From Candidatus Krumholzibacteriota bacterium (GTDB lineage: Bacteria; Krumholzibacteriota; Krumholzibacteriia; Krumholzibacteriales; Krumholzibacteriaceae), in contig JAFGPI010000162.1 in the NCBI GenBank assembly GCA_016926065.1, positions 1 through 47,642 on the forward strand: a DNA stretch of 47,642 bases, given 5' to 3'. The translations under genes were made by a program, and so were the position numbers. The notes under the pieces were generated by a model. That model had not been told where the DNA came from. It saw only the letters and a list, made by a program, of their open reading frames with translations, and ran no database searches. Below, in pieces: positions 1-8,987 of the stretch. Numbering within the stretch: the stretch's first letter is position 1; each line of letters starts with the position of its first letter.

Positions 1-744
1 ATGAAAGGGTCGCCTGACGAGGGAACGGTCGTTGAGAGTTTCAACTAAGAATGGGATTGACTCCGCGGTGGTACCGATGCCTATATTGGCACCGTCATTG
101 AAGAGATTGTCCGCCGCCGCCCAGGAGGCGCCGGTATGATAAAGGGTTTGTCCCGAGTTGCCGGAGGGCACGGTGCCGCTCCCGATATCGGTGAAGGAAA
201 GCCAGGCAGCACCGTTGTATCCCTCAAAGTCGCTGCCGGTCCAGCGGATCGTCCCCGGATTCAGGTTCGAGGAATTGCCGAGCCTGATACCTCCGGCGAC
301 ATCCAGCGTCTCGGCGGGGGCGAGCGTGCCGATACCGACCGAACCGCTGGCCGGAATGAGATTAGCCCCGCGCACGCAGAAGGCGTTCAAACTGTAGGCG
401 GAAGAGGCCAGCGGCACGCGCGGAGACAGCTCGGTTTCCCCTTCGACTGAAATACCGATCCAGCATTGCTGGTCAAAGGTCAGATTCAAAGATACGCTCT
501 CGCCGAGTGTCACGTTAAAAATTCCCTTGCTGACGGTTACCGAATTCGTCTCCGTCCACAGGGCAAGGGCACCCACCTCCGATCCGTAAATCCTGAAAGG
601 GAGGCTGTAACTTCCGTCAGTGACCGCCACCCCTCCCACGTCCGTCAACACGCCCTGGTAGTGGAGCGTTCTCGGGACCTGGGGCGTGGCCGAAGGGGTA
701 AGCACCGTCAGTAATAACAGGGCTACCGCGAGTATCCTGAACAT
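1..744 (-). CDS. Secreted surface protein, 5' part (3' end beyond window)
   Basis: The reading frame is open from an ATG at 744 to the window edge, 248 codons without a stop, so the C-terminus is missing and the ORF track omits it. The ATG follows an AAGGAAG ribosome site. Residues 1-21 are a signal peptide (MFRILAVALLLLTVLTPS). A module with NYQG/HYQG, FRIYG, LWTE and GIFNVTLGE follows, and then a stretch with NIGIGT and VGIGT motifs of the kind found in phage-tail-like or trimeric surface proteins. The first 110 residues align by eye with the broken gene at 9294-10310, so the two are paralogues. It is probably exported and surface exposed; substrate and role are unknown. A good promoter lies upstream. 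Confidence in a real gene is high and in its function low. Confidence 0.8.
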   Translation of the reverse strand, partial: MFRILAVALLLLTVLTPSATPQVPRTLHYQGVLTDVGGVAVTDGSYSLPFRIYGSEVGALALWTETNSVTVSKGIFNVTLGESVSLNLTFDQQCWIGISVEGETELSPRVPLASSAYSLNAFCVRGANLIPASGSVGIGTLAPAETLDVAGGIRLGNSSNLNPGTIRWTGSDFEGYNGAAWLSFTDIGSGTVPSGNSGQTLYHTGASWAAADNLFNDGANIGIGTTAESIPFLVETLNDRSLVRRPFH

Positions 745-823
745 TTCCGACTTCCTTCAAAACACAGGAAAACCGCTGGGTAAACAGTGATTCTAAAATT
801 TTCGCTTGTTGTAATGTGCGGTA

Positions 824-852
824 ATTATCTTAAAATACTTCCCGATTGTCTA
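824..852 (-). promoter_or_regulatory. Sigma70-like promoter for the 1-744 gene
   Basis: On the minus strand TAGACA (847-852) and GATAAT (824-829) are separated by 17 bases, each one mismatch from consensus. The predicted transcript starts near 818, leaving a leader of about 75 bases before the ATG at 744. Called by eye only. Confidence 0.55.
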
Positions 853-1009
853 CATTCCATGAACTCAAAGTGGGAGAGAGAACCCTTTTTTAAAAGTGGG
901 TACAATACTTGACACCACCTGAACTAATCACCAATGCCTTTTCGTATATCAGAGAGCCCCGGGGGAGCGAATACTCTTACTCAAATTTGCAGGCAACGCC
1001 AGAGACTAC

Positions 1010-3439
1010 CTAACGAAGCAAGATCATTTTCCGCGTTCCCACGAAATCACCGGCGAAAAGACGGTAGAAGTAGATGCCGCTGGCGACCGGGGATCCCCGG
1101 TGGTCCTGGGCGGTCCAGCGGATCTCCTGGCTCCCCTTATCCATGTGCCTATCCACCAGGGTCGAGATAAACTCCCCCTTCACGTTGAATATATCGAGCC
1201 TGACATGCGTGGCCCGCGGCAGGTCGAAGCTGATGGTGGTGGAGGGATTGAAAGGGTTGGGCACGTTCTGATGGAGGGAGAATATTTCCGGAACCAAGGT
1301 CCTATCATTCCCGGTGATCGATACCGGGGATGAGGCGTCGCTCTCGTTTCCGTTATAATCGACCGCCGTGATCTTGTAGCTGTACAGGTATCCATCCTCT
1401 ATCTCATCCAACCAGCTGGTTCCCGCGGTCGATTGGACCAGATTCTCTGGAGAGGGAATAAACTCCTCGTCATCACCGCGGAAGATCCGGAAGTAGTCGA
1501 AGTCGTTGGCGGAGCACTCCTCCCACCCCAGCGCGTTTCCGCTGCCGGTGTTATAGGCGACCGTAAAGCCTGCGGGTGCTCCCGGAGGCAGATTATCCAC
1601 CGAATATCCGCTGTCCGGCCCGCTTACGAACCAGACGGCGGGATTGGTGGTGTGAGCGGAAACGAGGTAAACCGAATAGGGTATACCCGATCCCGACGAG
1701 TCGGCCAGGGTGGTGGTCCGGTATGTGTATTCACCGCTCTGGGTGGCGTCGAAACTGCCGATGAACTCCCAGGCGCCCTCCGGCTGAACGGCCGCGGGGA
1801 CCGTTACCAGGAAACGCCCGCTCTCCGATTCAAAGATCTCCGCCTCCCCGCATCCGATGGGGGATTTCAGCTTTATCCGTTGTATGGGGAGCATTCCCGC
1901 ACGCTCAAGCAGGGAAAAAGCGACCGGGTCGTCGACCCTCTGCCAGATATCGTAATGATCGACCTGCTCCAGCTCCTGGCCGTTATGATCGCGGTCGGAC
2001 GCGGTGATGGTGACGCGCAGGTGGCCGCCCTGATCGCCGGGCACGTCCTCCACCCCGGTTATCTCCGGTTCGGGGGAGACCACGTATCCGGAGCAATTGA
2101 TCGACTGGGCGTAGATATCCATAGCGGCCACCCCCCGGTCAGCGGTGATCGCCGCCAGGATGCCTCCGGCTCCGTCCGCGTCAAAATCGTAATAATAATC
2201 GGGATCCAGCAGGCCTTCGATCACTTCCACGCCGTTCTCGGCCCAAATCGGACCTCCTCCTATGTTTAACTTCTGGCCGTAAATGTATTCATGGTGGCGC
2301 CTGTCTTCCCAGACCGCTATGCAGCCCGCCGCGCAGGGAAGCAGCCGGGGACTCTCCTGGTTGTCGTTGTCCAGGCAGACGGGTACACCGCCGACGGTCC
2401 ACAGCGGATTTCCGTGGACATCGATCCTCTGGGCGTAAATATCATCTCTGTCATCCCTATGATCAACCCAGACGATATAGGCGCCGCCGCTGCCGTCGTC
2501 CAGGATATCGGGCGTCTCCTGGAGTTCGTCCTCCGAGCAGACGGGCACCGCCGCCGGCCACTGTAGTGTGCCGCCGGCGTGTATCCTCCGGGCCAGGATA
2601 TCGTAACCGCCCGCGAGCCCCTCCTCCCAGGCAATGATGGCGTTACCCATAGCGTCGCCCGCGATGGCGGGATGGCCGCGTCTGACATCACCCACCGCGA
2701 CCGCCACTCCGTCCGTGGTCCAGACGGTCCCGGACGAGAAAATCCTTTGCGCGTATACTTCATACTCGGGGTGGGCGGCTCTTGAGCTGAGGAACGCGAT
2801 GATGGCCCCCCCGGAACCGTCGGCCACGATGCGGGGCTCGTCCTCGTCGGAGGAGGCCGTGGAAACGGCCACATGCCCCGGAGGATCGTCCCACATCAAC
2901 GTTCCCGCGCCGTTTAGCTTCTGGGCGTATATATGATTGCCCGAGACCTGATACAGGTAAGCCACGATTACACCCCCGGCCCCGTCGGCGACCGCCACCA
3001 GTTTATCCACGTTTCCCCCCCCGGTGACCTGCACCCCGCCGGATGTCCATTGAACCGCCCCCGATCCATCTATCCGCTGGGCGTAAACATCCGTTCCCGT
3101 TTCCAGCCAGAGGAGGATCGCACCCCCCGCCCCGTCGGTCACCATCTCCAGTAACCGGTGGTCTCCGCTCCCGCTCACCTGAATCCCCCCGGCCGTCCAG
3201 TAGGCATTACCGGATCCGTCGACCCTCTGGGCGTAGATCTTGCGGTCGGGATTACGCGAGTCCTGCCAGGCGATGATCGCCCCTCCCGCGCCGTCGGACA
3301 CTATCTTCGCGACCGACTGGTCATACGCCTCGCCGCAGACCAGCAGGCCGTCGGGAGGCCAGGCCGCGTTAAGAATGGTTGGATTAAATACCGCTATACA
3401 AAGAATGAAAACAACGGACCCGGTTAAAATGAATCGCAT
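1010..3439 (-). CDS. Large secreted repeat protein with FlgD-like C-terminal sorting domain
   Basis: This 809-residue protein has an N-terminal signal peptide (MRFILTGSVVFILCIAVF). About eight repeats of roughly 50 residues follow, each built around DGAGGAIIAW, a charged turn, IYAQRxDGSG and WTxGGVxV; by pattern these could be blades of a beta-propeller. Next come an ill-defined middle region, a fibronectin-III-like stretch (PPGAPAGFTVAY...) and, over the last 85 or so residues, the VPNPFNPSTTISFDLP...GIYFYRLFAGDF module. That module is the FlgD-Ig/type IX-like sorting domain family, so secretion and surface anchoring are likely. The track starts at GTG 3448. I prefer ATG 3439 because GAGGTGA sits about six bases upstream. 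A near-consensus promoter precedes it. Ligand or enzymatic role is unknown. Confidence 0.85.
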   Translation of the reverse strand: MRFILTGSVVFILCIAVFNPTILNAAWPPDGLLVCGEAYDQSVAKIVSDGAGGAIIAWQDSRNPDRKIYAQRVDGSGNAYWTAGGIQVSGSGDHRLLEMVTDGAGGAILLWLETGTDVYAQRIDGSGAVQWTSGGVQVTGGGNVDKLVAVADGAGGVIVAYLYQVSGNHIYAQKLNGAGTLMWDDPPGHVAVSTASSDEDEPRIVADGSGGAIIAFLSSRAAHPEYEVYAQRIFSSGTVWTTDGVAVAVGDVRRGHPAIAGDAMGNAIIAWEEGLAGGYDILARRIHAGGTLQWPAAVPVCSEDELQETPDILDDGSGGAYIVWVDHRDDRDDIYAQRIDVHGNPLWTVGGVPVCLDNDNQESPRLLPCAAGCIAVWEDRRHHEYIYGQKLNIGGGPIWAENGVEVIEGLLDPDYYYDFDADGAGGILAAITADRGVAAMDIYAQSINCSGYVVSPEPEITGVEDVPGDQGGHLRVTITASDRDHNGQELEQVDHYDIWQRVDDPVAFSLLERAGMLPIQRIKLKSPIGCGEAEIFESESGRFLVTVPAAVQPEGAWEFIGSFDATQSGEYTYRTTTLADSSGSGIPYSVYLVSAHTTNPAVWFVSGPDSGYSVDNLPPGAPAGFTVAYNTGSGNALGWEECSANDFDYFRIFRGDDEEFIPSPENLVQSTAGTSWLDEIEDGYLYSYKITAVDYNGNESDASSPVSITGNDRTLVPEIFSLHQNVPNPFNPSTTISFDLPRATHVRLDIFNVKGEFISTLVDRHMDKGSQEIRWTAQDHRGSPVASGIYFYRLFAGDFVGTRKMILLR

Positions 3440-3492
3440 AGCACTCACCTCTTCTGGCTGGTTATAATAATTGGATGAAAATATGCTAAGAC

Positions 3493-3520
3493 ATTATATC
3501 ACAATATATATATATTTCAA
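3493..3520 (-). promoter_or_regulatory. Promoter of the secreted repeat protein
   Basis: Minus-strand TTGAAA (3515-3520), 16 bases, then a perfect TATAAT (3493-3498) within a very AT-rich block containing a TATATATATAT run. It lies about 55 bases upstream of the ATG at 3439. Confidence 0.6.
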
Positions 3521-3614
3521 CCTCTGTCTGTGGTGACGATCGATGCCGGACAAAAATGGTCTGCTAATTATTTTCCGGCGAGGCAGTGGGTTTTTGGACC
3601 TGGCGGGGAAAGCA

Positions 3615-5225
3615 TTAATGCGGATCATCCGGTTTTTCTTCCGGATCTCGAAGAAGCCTCTGTTCGGCTCGGGTGAGTCTGTGCATGAACGAGTCTTTCT
3701 TGAACTCGGTCGTCCAGCGCTTTACTATGATCCATCCTCCGAAGCGCAGCAGATTGGTCCGCCAGGGGCGATACCATTTTCGCCAGCCCACCTTGATGTT
3801 GAAGAGCGAGAAAATTATGGAGGGGAAGGTCAGAATGTTGATACCAATGGCAAACATGGACCGGAAACGGTAGAAGCGCCCCATGATCTTGCGTATGGCC
3901 GACTGCATCTCCTTGGGGGTAAGGGGCTCATCGGGACGGAACAGCGGGAAGTTACCGTCATAGTATTCCCAACCGACGCAGTCGAGGGGGAAGATGCGGT
4001 TCTGGGCGGCAAGACGGTCCGTCAGTTCCGTTCCGGGAAGCGGGGCGGGCAAAAGCACCTGTATGGTGTCGAGCCGGGCCTGCTTAATGAAGGTTCGAAA
4101 AATACGTATCCGTTCGGCCGTGGAGATATTCAGCCGCAGGCCCTCGGGGAGGGGGTAACCGAAGATGAACATCCCGTGCACCAGGAAACCGGCTTGGTGG
4201 TACAACCGGGTCATGGAGATCATGTCTTCCGGGTGGATCCTCTTGTCCATGGCCTTCAACTCCTCGGCTATGGGCGACTCGAAACCGATGGCGACCGTGT
4301 AGATGCCCGCCCGGCGCATGGCATGGAGCATTTCGGTGTCTTTCGCCCGGTCCAGCCTTATCTGCACGGTAATGTCCAGCCTTCTGCCGACGGCCTTCTG
4401 ATACTCGGCCAGCAAGGAGCAGAGCCGCATCGTATCTTCACGCTTGTGCCCGAACAAATCGTCGACGATGAAAAAATGCCTGGCATTGTGCGATTCCAGC
4501 AAGGCGGCGATCTGCTCGACCACACGTTCGACCTCGGCGGCGCGGGGCTTACCCTTTACGGTGCAGAACTCGCAATTCATGCCGCAACCGCGAATCCAGC
4601 CGACCGGATAAAGCTTGATCTTGGCGTAACGCACCAGGTTGAAATTGGGGAGCGGCAGCTCATCGAAATTGGTGATGGGATCCCTTTCCCGGGTCCTGAT
4701 TATCCGACCATCCCGCATAAAGGCAATACCGGCGACCTCCTCGAGTTCCCCTCCCGCGCAGATTACCTCCAGCAGTTCCTTGATGGTACTTTCTCCTTCA
4801 CCGATAACGACGAAATCGACGCCGCCCTCGAGGGCCTCCCCGATATTGCTCCCCACGAAATGCTGGCCCCCCACGATCACGGTTACACCCTTCTCCTTGT
4901 AGAATCTCACCAGCTCGTTGAGCCGCGGTATGGTACTGCTGAGCCCCCCGTAGAGACCCACCACGTCGGTGCGCCGGATAGCCTGGAGGGTGCCGTGATC
5001 CGGCCGCCCCCTGCCGTCCTTGGGACCGAACCGGCGGTAATTGTTCTCGTCTATGACCTCAACATCCCAACCTTTCATCATGCTAACCACGGTCGCGACC
5101 ATGAGCGGCCCCAGGGCGGTGGTGGTCTTTGCGATTTTCGAGTAGATATTGAAAGTGGGATAAGCCGGGATAATCATCCTGAAACGCAGCCGGCGTGAAC
5201 TTCCTCTTGCGAAATAAATTCCCAA
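3615..5225 (-). CDS. B12-binding-domain radical SAM protein
   Basis: Family: cobalamin-binding radical SAM enzymes (BchE/HpnJ-like superfamily), which use SAM and a 4Fe-4S cluster, often for methylation or ring chemistry. The N-terminal part (MIIPAYPTFN, VIVGGQHF, DFVVIGEGEST) fits the Rossmann-like B12-binding domain. The cluster motif is CGMNCEFC, in the CxxxCxxC pattern. VAIGFESP and HGMFIFGYP are typical later radical SAM strands. The start is uncertain. TTG 5225 has AGGAG only four bases away, ATG 5177 matches the family N-terminus but has a poor ribosome site, and a CTG at 5189 is spaced about ten bases from GAGGAAG. The gene lies 72 bases after a second radical SAM gene and near a FabH-like gene, suggesting a shared lipid or secondary metabolite pathway. 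The substrate is unknown. Confidence 0.85.
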   Translation of the reverse strand: MGIYFARGSSRRLRFRMIIPAYPTFNIYSKIAKTTTALGPLMVATVVSMMKGWDVEVIDENNYRRFGPKDGRGRPDHGTLQAIRRTDVVGLYGGLSSTIPRLNELVRFYKEKGVTVIVGGQHFVGSNIGEALEGGVDFVVIGEGESTIKELLEVICAGGELEEVAGIAFMRDGRIIRTRERDPITNFDELPLPNFNLVRYAKIKLYPVGWIRGCGMNCEFCTVKGKPRAAEVERVVEQIAALLESHNARHFFIVDDLFGHKREDTMRLCSLLAEYQKAVGRRLDITVQIRLDRAKDTEMLHAMRRAGIYTVAIGFESPIAEELKAMDKRIHPEDMISMTRLYHQAGFLVHGMFIFGYPLPEGLRLNISTAERIRIFRTFIKQARLDTIQVLLPAPLPGTELTDRLAAQNRIFPLDCVGWEYYDGNFPLFRPDEPLTPKEMQSAIRKIMGRFYRFRSMFAIGINILTFPSIIFSLFNIKVGWRKWYRPWRTNLLRFGGWIIVKRWTTEFKKDSFMHRLTRAEQRLLRDPEEKPDDPH

Positions 5226-5297
5226 TGCTCTCCTGCCTTCCTTTCCTTACCGGCGCGACGCGGTACTGGCGCTTAAGCTTTTTGAGGGTGGCGCCGG

Positions 5298-6713
5298 TCA
5301 AGGGGCCGGCAACCACCCCTTTTTCTCGAACTCTCTTCTGGCAAGCCTGACCATGATCTTGGGCAGCTTGGCGATAAAGTACATTAAATCGAAGGCGGAG
5401 AATATCTCCGCCGTGTAAGACTTTTTGAGTATATGAAATAGCTGTCCGAAATCGTAAAATGTCTTTCTAATCCCATTCCTTATCCGCCTCAGGTCCTTCA
5501 GGTTGTACCGGTCCGAATAGACCGGCCCCCCCACGGAATCACAGTGGTATCCGGGCGTATTCTCGACGACCTCCTTCAAGGGAGAATATTTCTCCACCCT
5601 CAGCTTCTGGAAAGTTATCGAATCGAGCTTCAACTCTTTCGCGAACCGGGCAATGTAGGTCATTTCCTCTTCCGTCTCCCCGATATTTCCGTATATGAAG
5701 TAGCCGTGGATATAAAAATTATATCTGTTCAGAATCTTGAAGGCTTCCCTTACCTGCTGCTGGTTGAAACCTTTATCGAGCTGCTTTAATATCCTGTCGT
5801 GGGGCGATTCAATGCCGATAAGCAATATCTTGAATCCGGCCTTCTGCGCCAGCTCCAGAAGCTTTGGATGCCGGGCGATTTCGATCCGTGTCTGCACGAT
5901 GAATTTTTTCTCGATTCCATTTTCGATGATCAGTTCGCAAAGTTCTTCACTTCTGCGAGGATTGGTGAAGAAGTTATCGTCGCTGAACAAAACGACATCG
6001 GCGGTAATTTTTTTGAGCTCGTCTATTACGGAGGGGAGGGACCTTTCCGTATATTTCCTTTTCTGTCCGAGGGGATTCAGGCTGAAGGTGCAGAATTTAC
6101 AGTTATAGGGACATCCGCGGGAGGTAAGGATCGTGTCGAAGGTGAATCTGGCCACTTTGACCCCATTTTGTACCCAGTGGTAATCGTGCCTTCGCAGTGA
6201 CCGGTCCGGATAAGCATCGCCCAAGTCATCCGGGAGTGATCTGTTCTGGTTGTGCACCGGCATTCCGTTCCCGCGAAACGAGAGTCCCGGAATATCCTGG
6301 GAAGGAACACCCTTAAGGATCTCCCTGATCGTCTCCTCCCCCTCCCCCCTCACGATCAGATCGATATTCGGGCATTTCTCGAGTAGTGTTTCAACCTCTT
6401 CCGTCGCCTTATGCCCTCCGACCACGGTGGTGACATCATCCGGTAATCGGCCGATAAAATCGCAAATTTCCTTGAACTGTGAATCCCAGGTGATGCTTAT
6501 GCATAAAAGATCTATCTCCTTTTTAATAAAATCGGATAACACTTCTACATCCCGGTATTCCTTTTCATATCTCAAATCTAGGAGGGTCACCTTGCCCGCG
6601 AGGTCTTTCATGTTGGTAACGATGTATTCCAGTCCGGTGGGAGGGAAGACCCCCATGGTGGCGGTGGAATCCCTGAAATAAGGGTATAAGGCCAGGGCGT
6701 GTTTGAATATCAC
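5298..6713 (-). CDS. Second B12-binding-domain radical SAM protein
   Basis: The 471-residue protein starts at GTG 6713, with AAGGA about eleven bases upstream. Residues 1-140 resemble the B12-binding domain (VTTVVGGHKATEE, DLIVRGEGEETI). The radical SAM core carries SRGCPYNCKFCTF, a CxxxCxxC cluster motif, followed by ILLIGIESPHD and YFIYGNIGETEEE. It is a distant homologue of the neighbouring 3615-5225 gene rather than a recent duplicate. The C-terminal region contains hydrophobic and aromatic segments (FDLMYFIAKLPKIMVRLARR) that could associate with membrane. Co-directional with the other radical SAM gene and probably in one transcript. The reaction is unknown; substrates in this superfamily include porphyrins, hopanoids, lipids and natural products. 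Confidence 0.85.
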   Translation of the reverse strand: MIFKHALALYPYFRDSTATMGVFPPTGLEYIVTNMKDLAGKVTLLDLRYEKEYRDVEVLSDFIKKEIDLLCISITWDSQFKEICDFIGRLPDDVTTVVGGHKATEEVETLLEKCPNIDLIVRGEGEETIREILKGVPSQDIPGLSFRGNGMPVHNQNRSLPDDLGDAYPDRSLRRHDYHWVQNGVKVARFTFDTILTSRGCPYNCKFCTFSLNPLGQKRKYTERSLPSVIDELKKITADVVLFSDDNFFTNPRRSEELCELIIENGIEKKFIVQTRIEIARHPKLLELAQKAGFKILLIGIESPHDRILKQLDKGFNQQQVREAFKILNRYNFYIHGYFIYGNIGETEEEMTYIARFAKELKLDSITFQKLRVEKYSPLKEVVENTPGYHCDSVGGPVYSDRYNLKDLRRIRNGIRKTFYDFGQLFHILKKSYTAEIFSAFDLMYFIAKLPKIMVRLARREFEKKGWLPAP

Positions 6714-7050
6714 TCTTTAAGATCCTTCAATTTTAGACGCGGGATTGAGGGAATGATCAGCAGGGTTAGTGCATGAAATTATGCTATTTTGAACGTTTCC
6801 CATCTTACCTGTATAACCGCGACTGCCGTTTATATCACCGGCAATCGCTTGCTCGCACGATTTCCGGGGAGAACTCCAATTACCCGGAGGCTACAAGTTG
6901 CGGGCGGTACTGTCAAGCGCAATAACTTTCCGGGGGAATCCGGCAACCACTTTTCCCTGCTCCGGTACCGCCCGGCAGACCGCGCTGCCGCCGGCGGCTG
7001 TTTCCATATTCCACGCCGAATCGCCCGGCTAGGGCCGGGGAGCGTTTGTC
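6714..7050. other. Intergenic region, no gene seen
   Basis: The ORFs here have no credible start or family resemblance. The only structure seen is a 10-base perfect inverted repeat, CGGGCGGTAC at 6901-6910 and GTACCGCCCG at 6965-6974, with a 54-base loop and no T-run. It separates the FabH-like gene from the downstream radical SAM genes and may be a transcript boundary. Confidence 0.4.
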
Positions 7051-8133
7051 CTAGGGCACCCGGTATACGAGTGAATTGACGTTCATGCCGGCGCCCACCG
7101 AAGCCATCACGTGAACGTCCCCCCTGCGCAGCGTGTGGTTTTCGAGCTTGCCCCTGTACAGCAGGTCGAGGATGGTGGGGATCGTTGCCACCGAGCTGTT
7201 CCCCAGCCAGGATATCGTCATCGGCATTATGGAAACGGGTAAGTTTTTCACCCGGAACAGCTTGGTTACCCGCTTCAGGATGGCTTGGACCATCTTGCCG
7301 TTTGCCTGGTGGAACAGGAACTTGTTGATATCCTCGATCGACAGTCCCGCTTTGTCGATACAACTCTTCACCACCTTCGGAACGGTCAGCAGCGCGTACT
7401 CGTAAACGCTTCGCCCGTCCATCTTCAGAAACAGCCGTTTCCCCTTATAATCGGCGCGGTTCGATTTTCCCATACTGAGGTAGAAAGCCTGTTTGACCGA
7501 GTCGGTTCTGGATAAATGGGAAAGAATCCCCGTGGGCTCGCCGCTGGAAAAACCTTCCAGAACCACCGCTCCGGCTCCATCGGAATAGATCATGCTGTCC
7601 CGGTCGTGGGGATCGGATATCCTCGACAGGGTCTCGACCCCGATCACCAGGGTCTTTTTAGCATCTCCCGACCGGATATAGTAATCGGCCTGTATCATTC
7701 CCTGGAGCCAGCCCGGGCAACCGAATAAAACGTCGTACGCGACCGCGGCGGGATTCCTGATACCCAGTTTCTGTTTGACCCTGGAGGCGAGGCTGGGCAC
7801 GCTATTGAGGCTTTTGTTCTCCTTATCAACGTCGCCGAAATTGTGCGCGAGGATTATATAGTCGAGCTGCTCGCCGTCTATCTCTGAAGATTTAAGAGCC
7901 TCTTTAGCGGCGTAATAGGCCATATCCGAGGACACCAGATTGTCGGCAATATACCGCCGTTCGGAGATATCGGTGATCCTGCCGAAATCGTCTATAATCT
8001 CGTCGTTATTTTTCGCAAATCCATTCCCCGCCAGGTCGAAAAATTCATTTTCCAGGAAACTTTCATTGTCAATCCTCGTCGGAGGGATATAGCTCCCGGT
8101 CCCGGTGATGACGGAATAAATCTTTTCACTCAC
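7051..8133 (-). CDS. Ketoacyl-ACP synthase III (FabH-like)
   Basis: The 360-residue thiolase-fold enzyme has the KAS III catalytic triad in place: Cys139 in VLFGCPGWLQG, His275 in FLFHQANGK and Asn312 in WLGNSSVAT. The family condenses an acyl-CoA starter with malonyl-ACP in fatty-acid initiation; related enzymes make long-chain, resorcinol or polyene products. At 360 residues it is longer than housekeeping FabH (about 317). Its N-terminus (VITGTGSYIP, ITDISERRY) recalls a form I associate with Bacteroidota. The start is GTG 8133 with GGAGAGG upstream. No fabD, fabG or acpP lies nearby, so it is probably an accessory synthase. Being close to two radical SAM genes it may supply a modified acyl chain, which is inference. 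Confidence 0.85.
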   Translation of the reverse strand: MSEKIYSVITGTGSYIPPTRIDNESFLENEFFDLAGNGFAKNNDEIIDDFGRITDISERRYIADNLVSSDMAYYAAKEALKSSEIDGEQLDYIILAHNFGDVDKENKSLNSVPSLASRVKQKLGIRNPAAVAYDVLFGCPGWLQGMIQADYYIRSGDAKKTLVIGVETLSRISDPHDRDSMIYSDGAGAVVLEGFSSGEPTGILSHLSRTDSVKQAFYLSMGKSNRADYKGKRLFLKMDGRSVYEYALLTVPKVVKSCIDKAGLSIEDINKFLFHQANGKMVQAILKRVTKLFRVKNLPVSIMPMTISWLGNSSVATIPTILDLLYRGKLENHTLRRGDVHVMASVGAGMNVNSLVYRVP

Positions 8134-8637
8134 ATCCCTCTCCTTCGGCCCGAACAGCGAACGGAAGCATGGAAAATCCGCAACAAAACCAGCCGCCGTC
8201 GATTAAATCAAGGATCTTTGACAGCGACACCGTTTATATCATTCAACTCCGCCCGGAGGAAGTCAATCTAAATATCGAATGATCAGGGCATAATCCGGAT
8301 CCGCCATTGCCCGGTGGCGTATAGTCTTAGCCTGTTTTATTGCCCGGGCCACACCAGTGGCCGGTGGGTGAGGATCGCCAAAGGCGAAATCAAGTGGTCT
8401 CCGGCGAATCCATAAATAATCTGAAAAATCTTACTTTGGGCTTGTTTTTTTAAAAAAACATGATATATTCATGGCGAAACGGATGGATTCGGGATTGATT
8501 TGGATCAGTTGACCGAAAAAGATGATGAACGAGACCTATCTACTAGTTGATCTTCTCTATTAGGGGACTTGTAAGTATTCCGGAAAAAATATCTGTTTGG
8601 TTCATTTTTTTTCGTATGAGGCCTATAGGAGGCTGTA
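8134..8637. other. Divergent intergenic region and long leader of the RRM gene
   Basis: No protein gene was recognised. Small hairpins occur at 8347-8362 (GGCCAC-ACCA-GTGGCC) and 8375-8387 (TCGCC-AAA-GGCGA). The right part, from about 8476, would be a 160-base 5' leader of the RNA-binding protein gene, containing a T8 run just before the ribosome site. A 13-residue micro-ORF (8522-8563) lies in the leader but lacks a good ribosome site. Confidence 0.45.
8442..8469 (+). promoter_or_regulatory. Possible promoter of the RRM protein gene
   Basis: TTGTTT (8442-8447), 16 bases, then TATATT (8464-8469), within T7/A7 tracts. It would give a leader of about 160 bases, a length common for cold-shock and RNA-binding protein genes. 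Weak -35 match. Confidence 0.4.
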
Positions 8638-8928
8638 ATGAAGATTTACGTTGGTAACTTGTCTTTTGACACGGGAGAAAGCGATCTGAGGAAAGCTTTC
8701 GAAGAACATGGAGCGGTCGAATCCGTATCCATCATCACGGACAGGGACTCAGGACGTTCGAAGGGATTCGGTTTCGTCGAGATGTCGAACGACACCGAAG
8801 CTCAGGCTGCCATCGACAGCTTGAACGAAAAAGAGTTCATGGACCGTACCATCAAGGTCAACAAGGCACGTCCGCGCAACGATAACCGCGGCGGCGGTGG
8901 CCGCGGTGGCTTCGGTCGCGGTTACTAG
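8638..8928 (+). CDS. RRM-domain RNA-binding protein with glycine-rich tail
   Basis: This 96-residue protein is one complete RNA recognition motif. RNP2 is KIYVGNLSF at the start and RNP1 is KGFGFVEM near residue 45. A basic tail (ARPRNDNRGGGGRGG) resembles eukaryotic RGG boxes and the cyanobacterial/bacterial Rbp family. Such proteins bind single-stranded RNA, and some are cold induced. Translation is set by a strong AGGAGG six to seven bases before the ATG. It is transcribed alone from a long leader and ends at a strong intrinsic terminator, so it is a monocistronic, probably highly expressed gene. RNA targets are unknown. Confidence 0.93.
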   Translation: MKIYVGNLSFDTGESDLRKAFEEHGAVESVSIITDRDSGRSKGFGFVEMSNDTEAQAAIDSLNEKEFMDRTIKVNKARPRNDNRGGGGRGGFGRGY

Positions 8929-8987
8929 AGCTTAAGCTCAAATATAACCGGGTGTTGCAGATAGGGTAACGCTCCGGCCAAAATAAA

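Noticed and set aside
3543-5198. Plus-strand 551-residue ORF opposite the radical SAM gene
   Set aside because: The minus-strand frame has clear radical SAM motifs and the plus-strand one has none.
6789-7079. Plus-strand ORF between FabH and radical SAM genes
   Set aside because: No ribosome site, composition like noncoding GC-rich DNA, and it enters the FabH gene antisense.
8471-8512. 13-codon ORF in front of the RRM leader
   Set aside because: It would start before the predicted transcription start and has no ribosome site.
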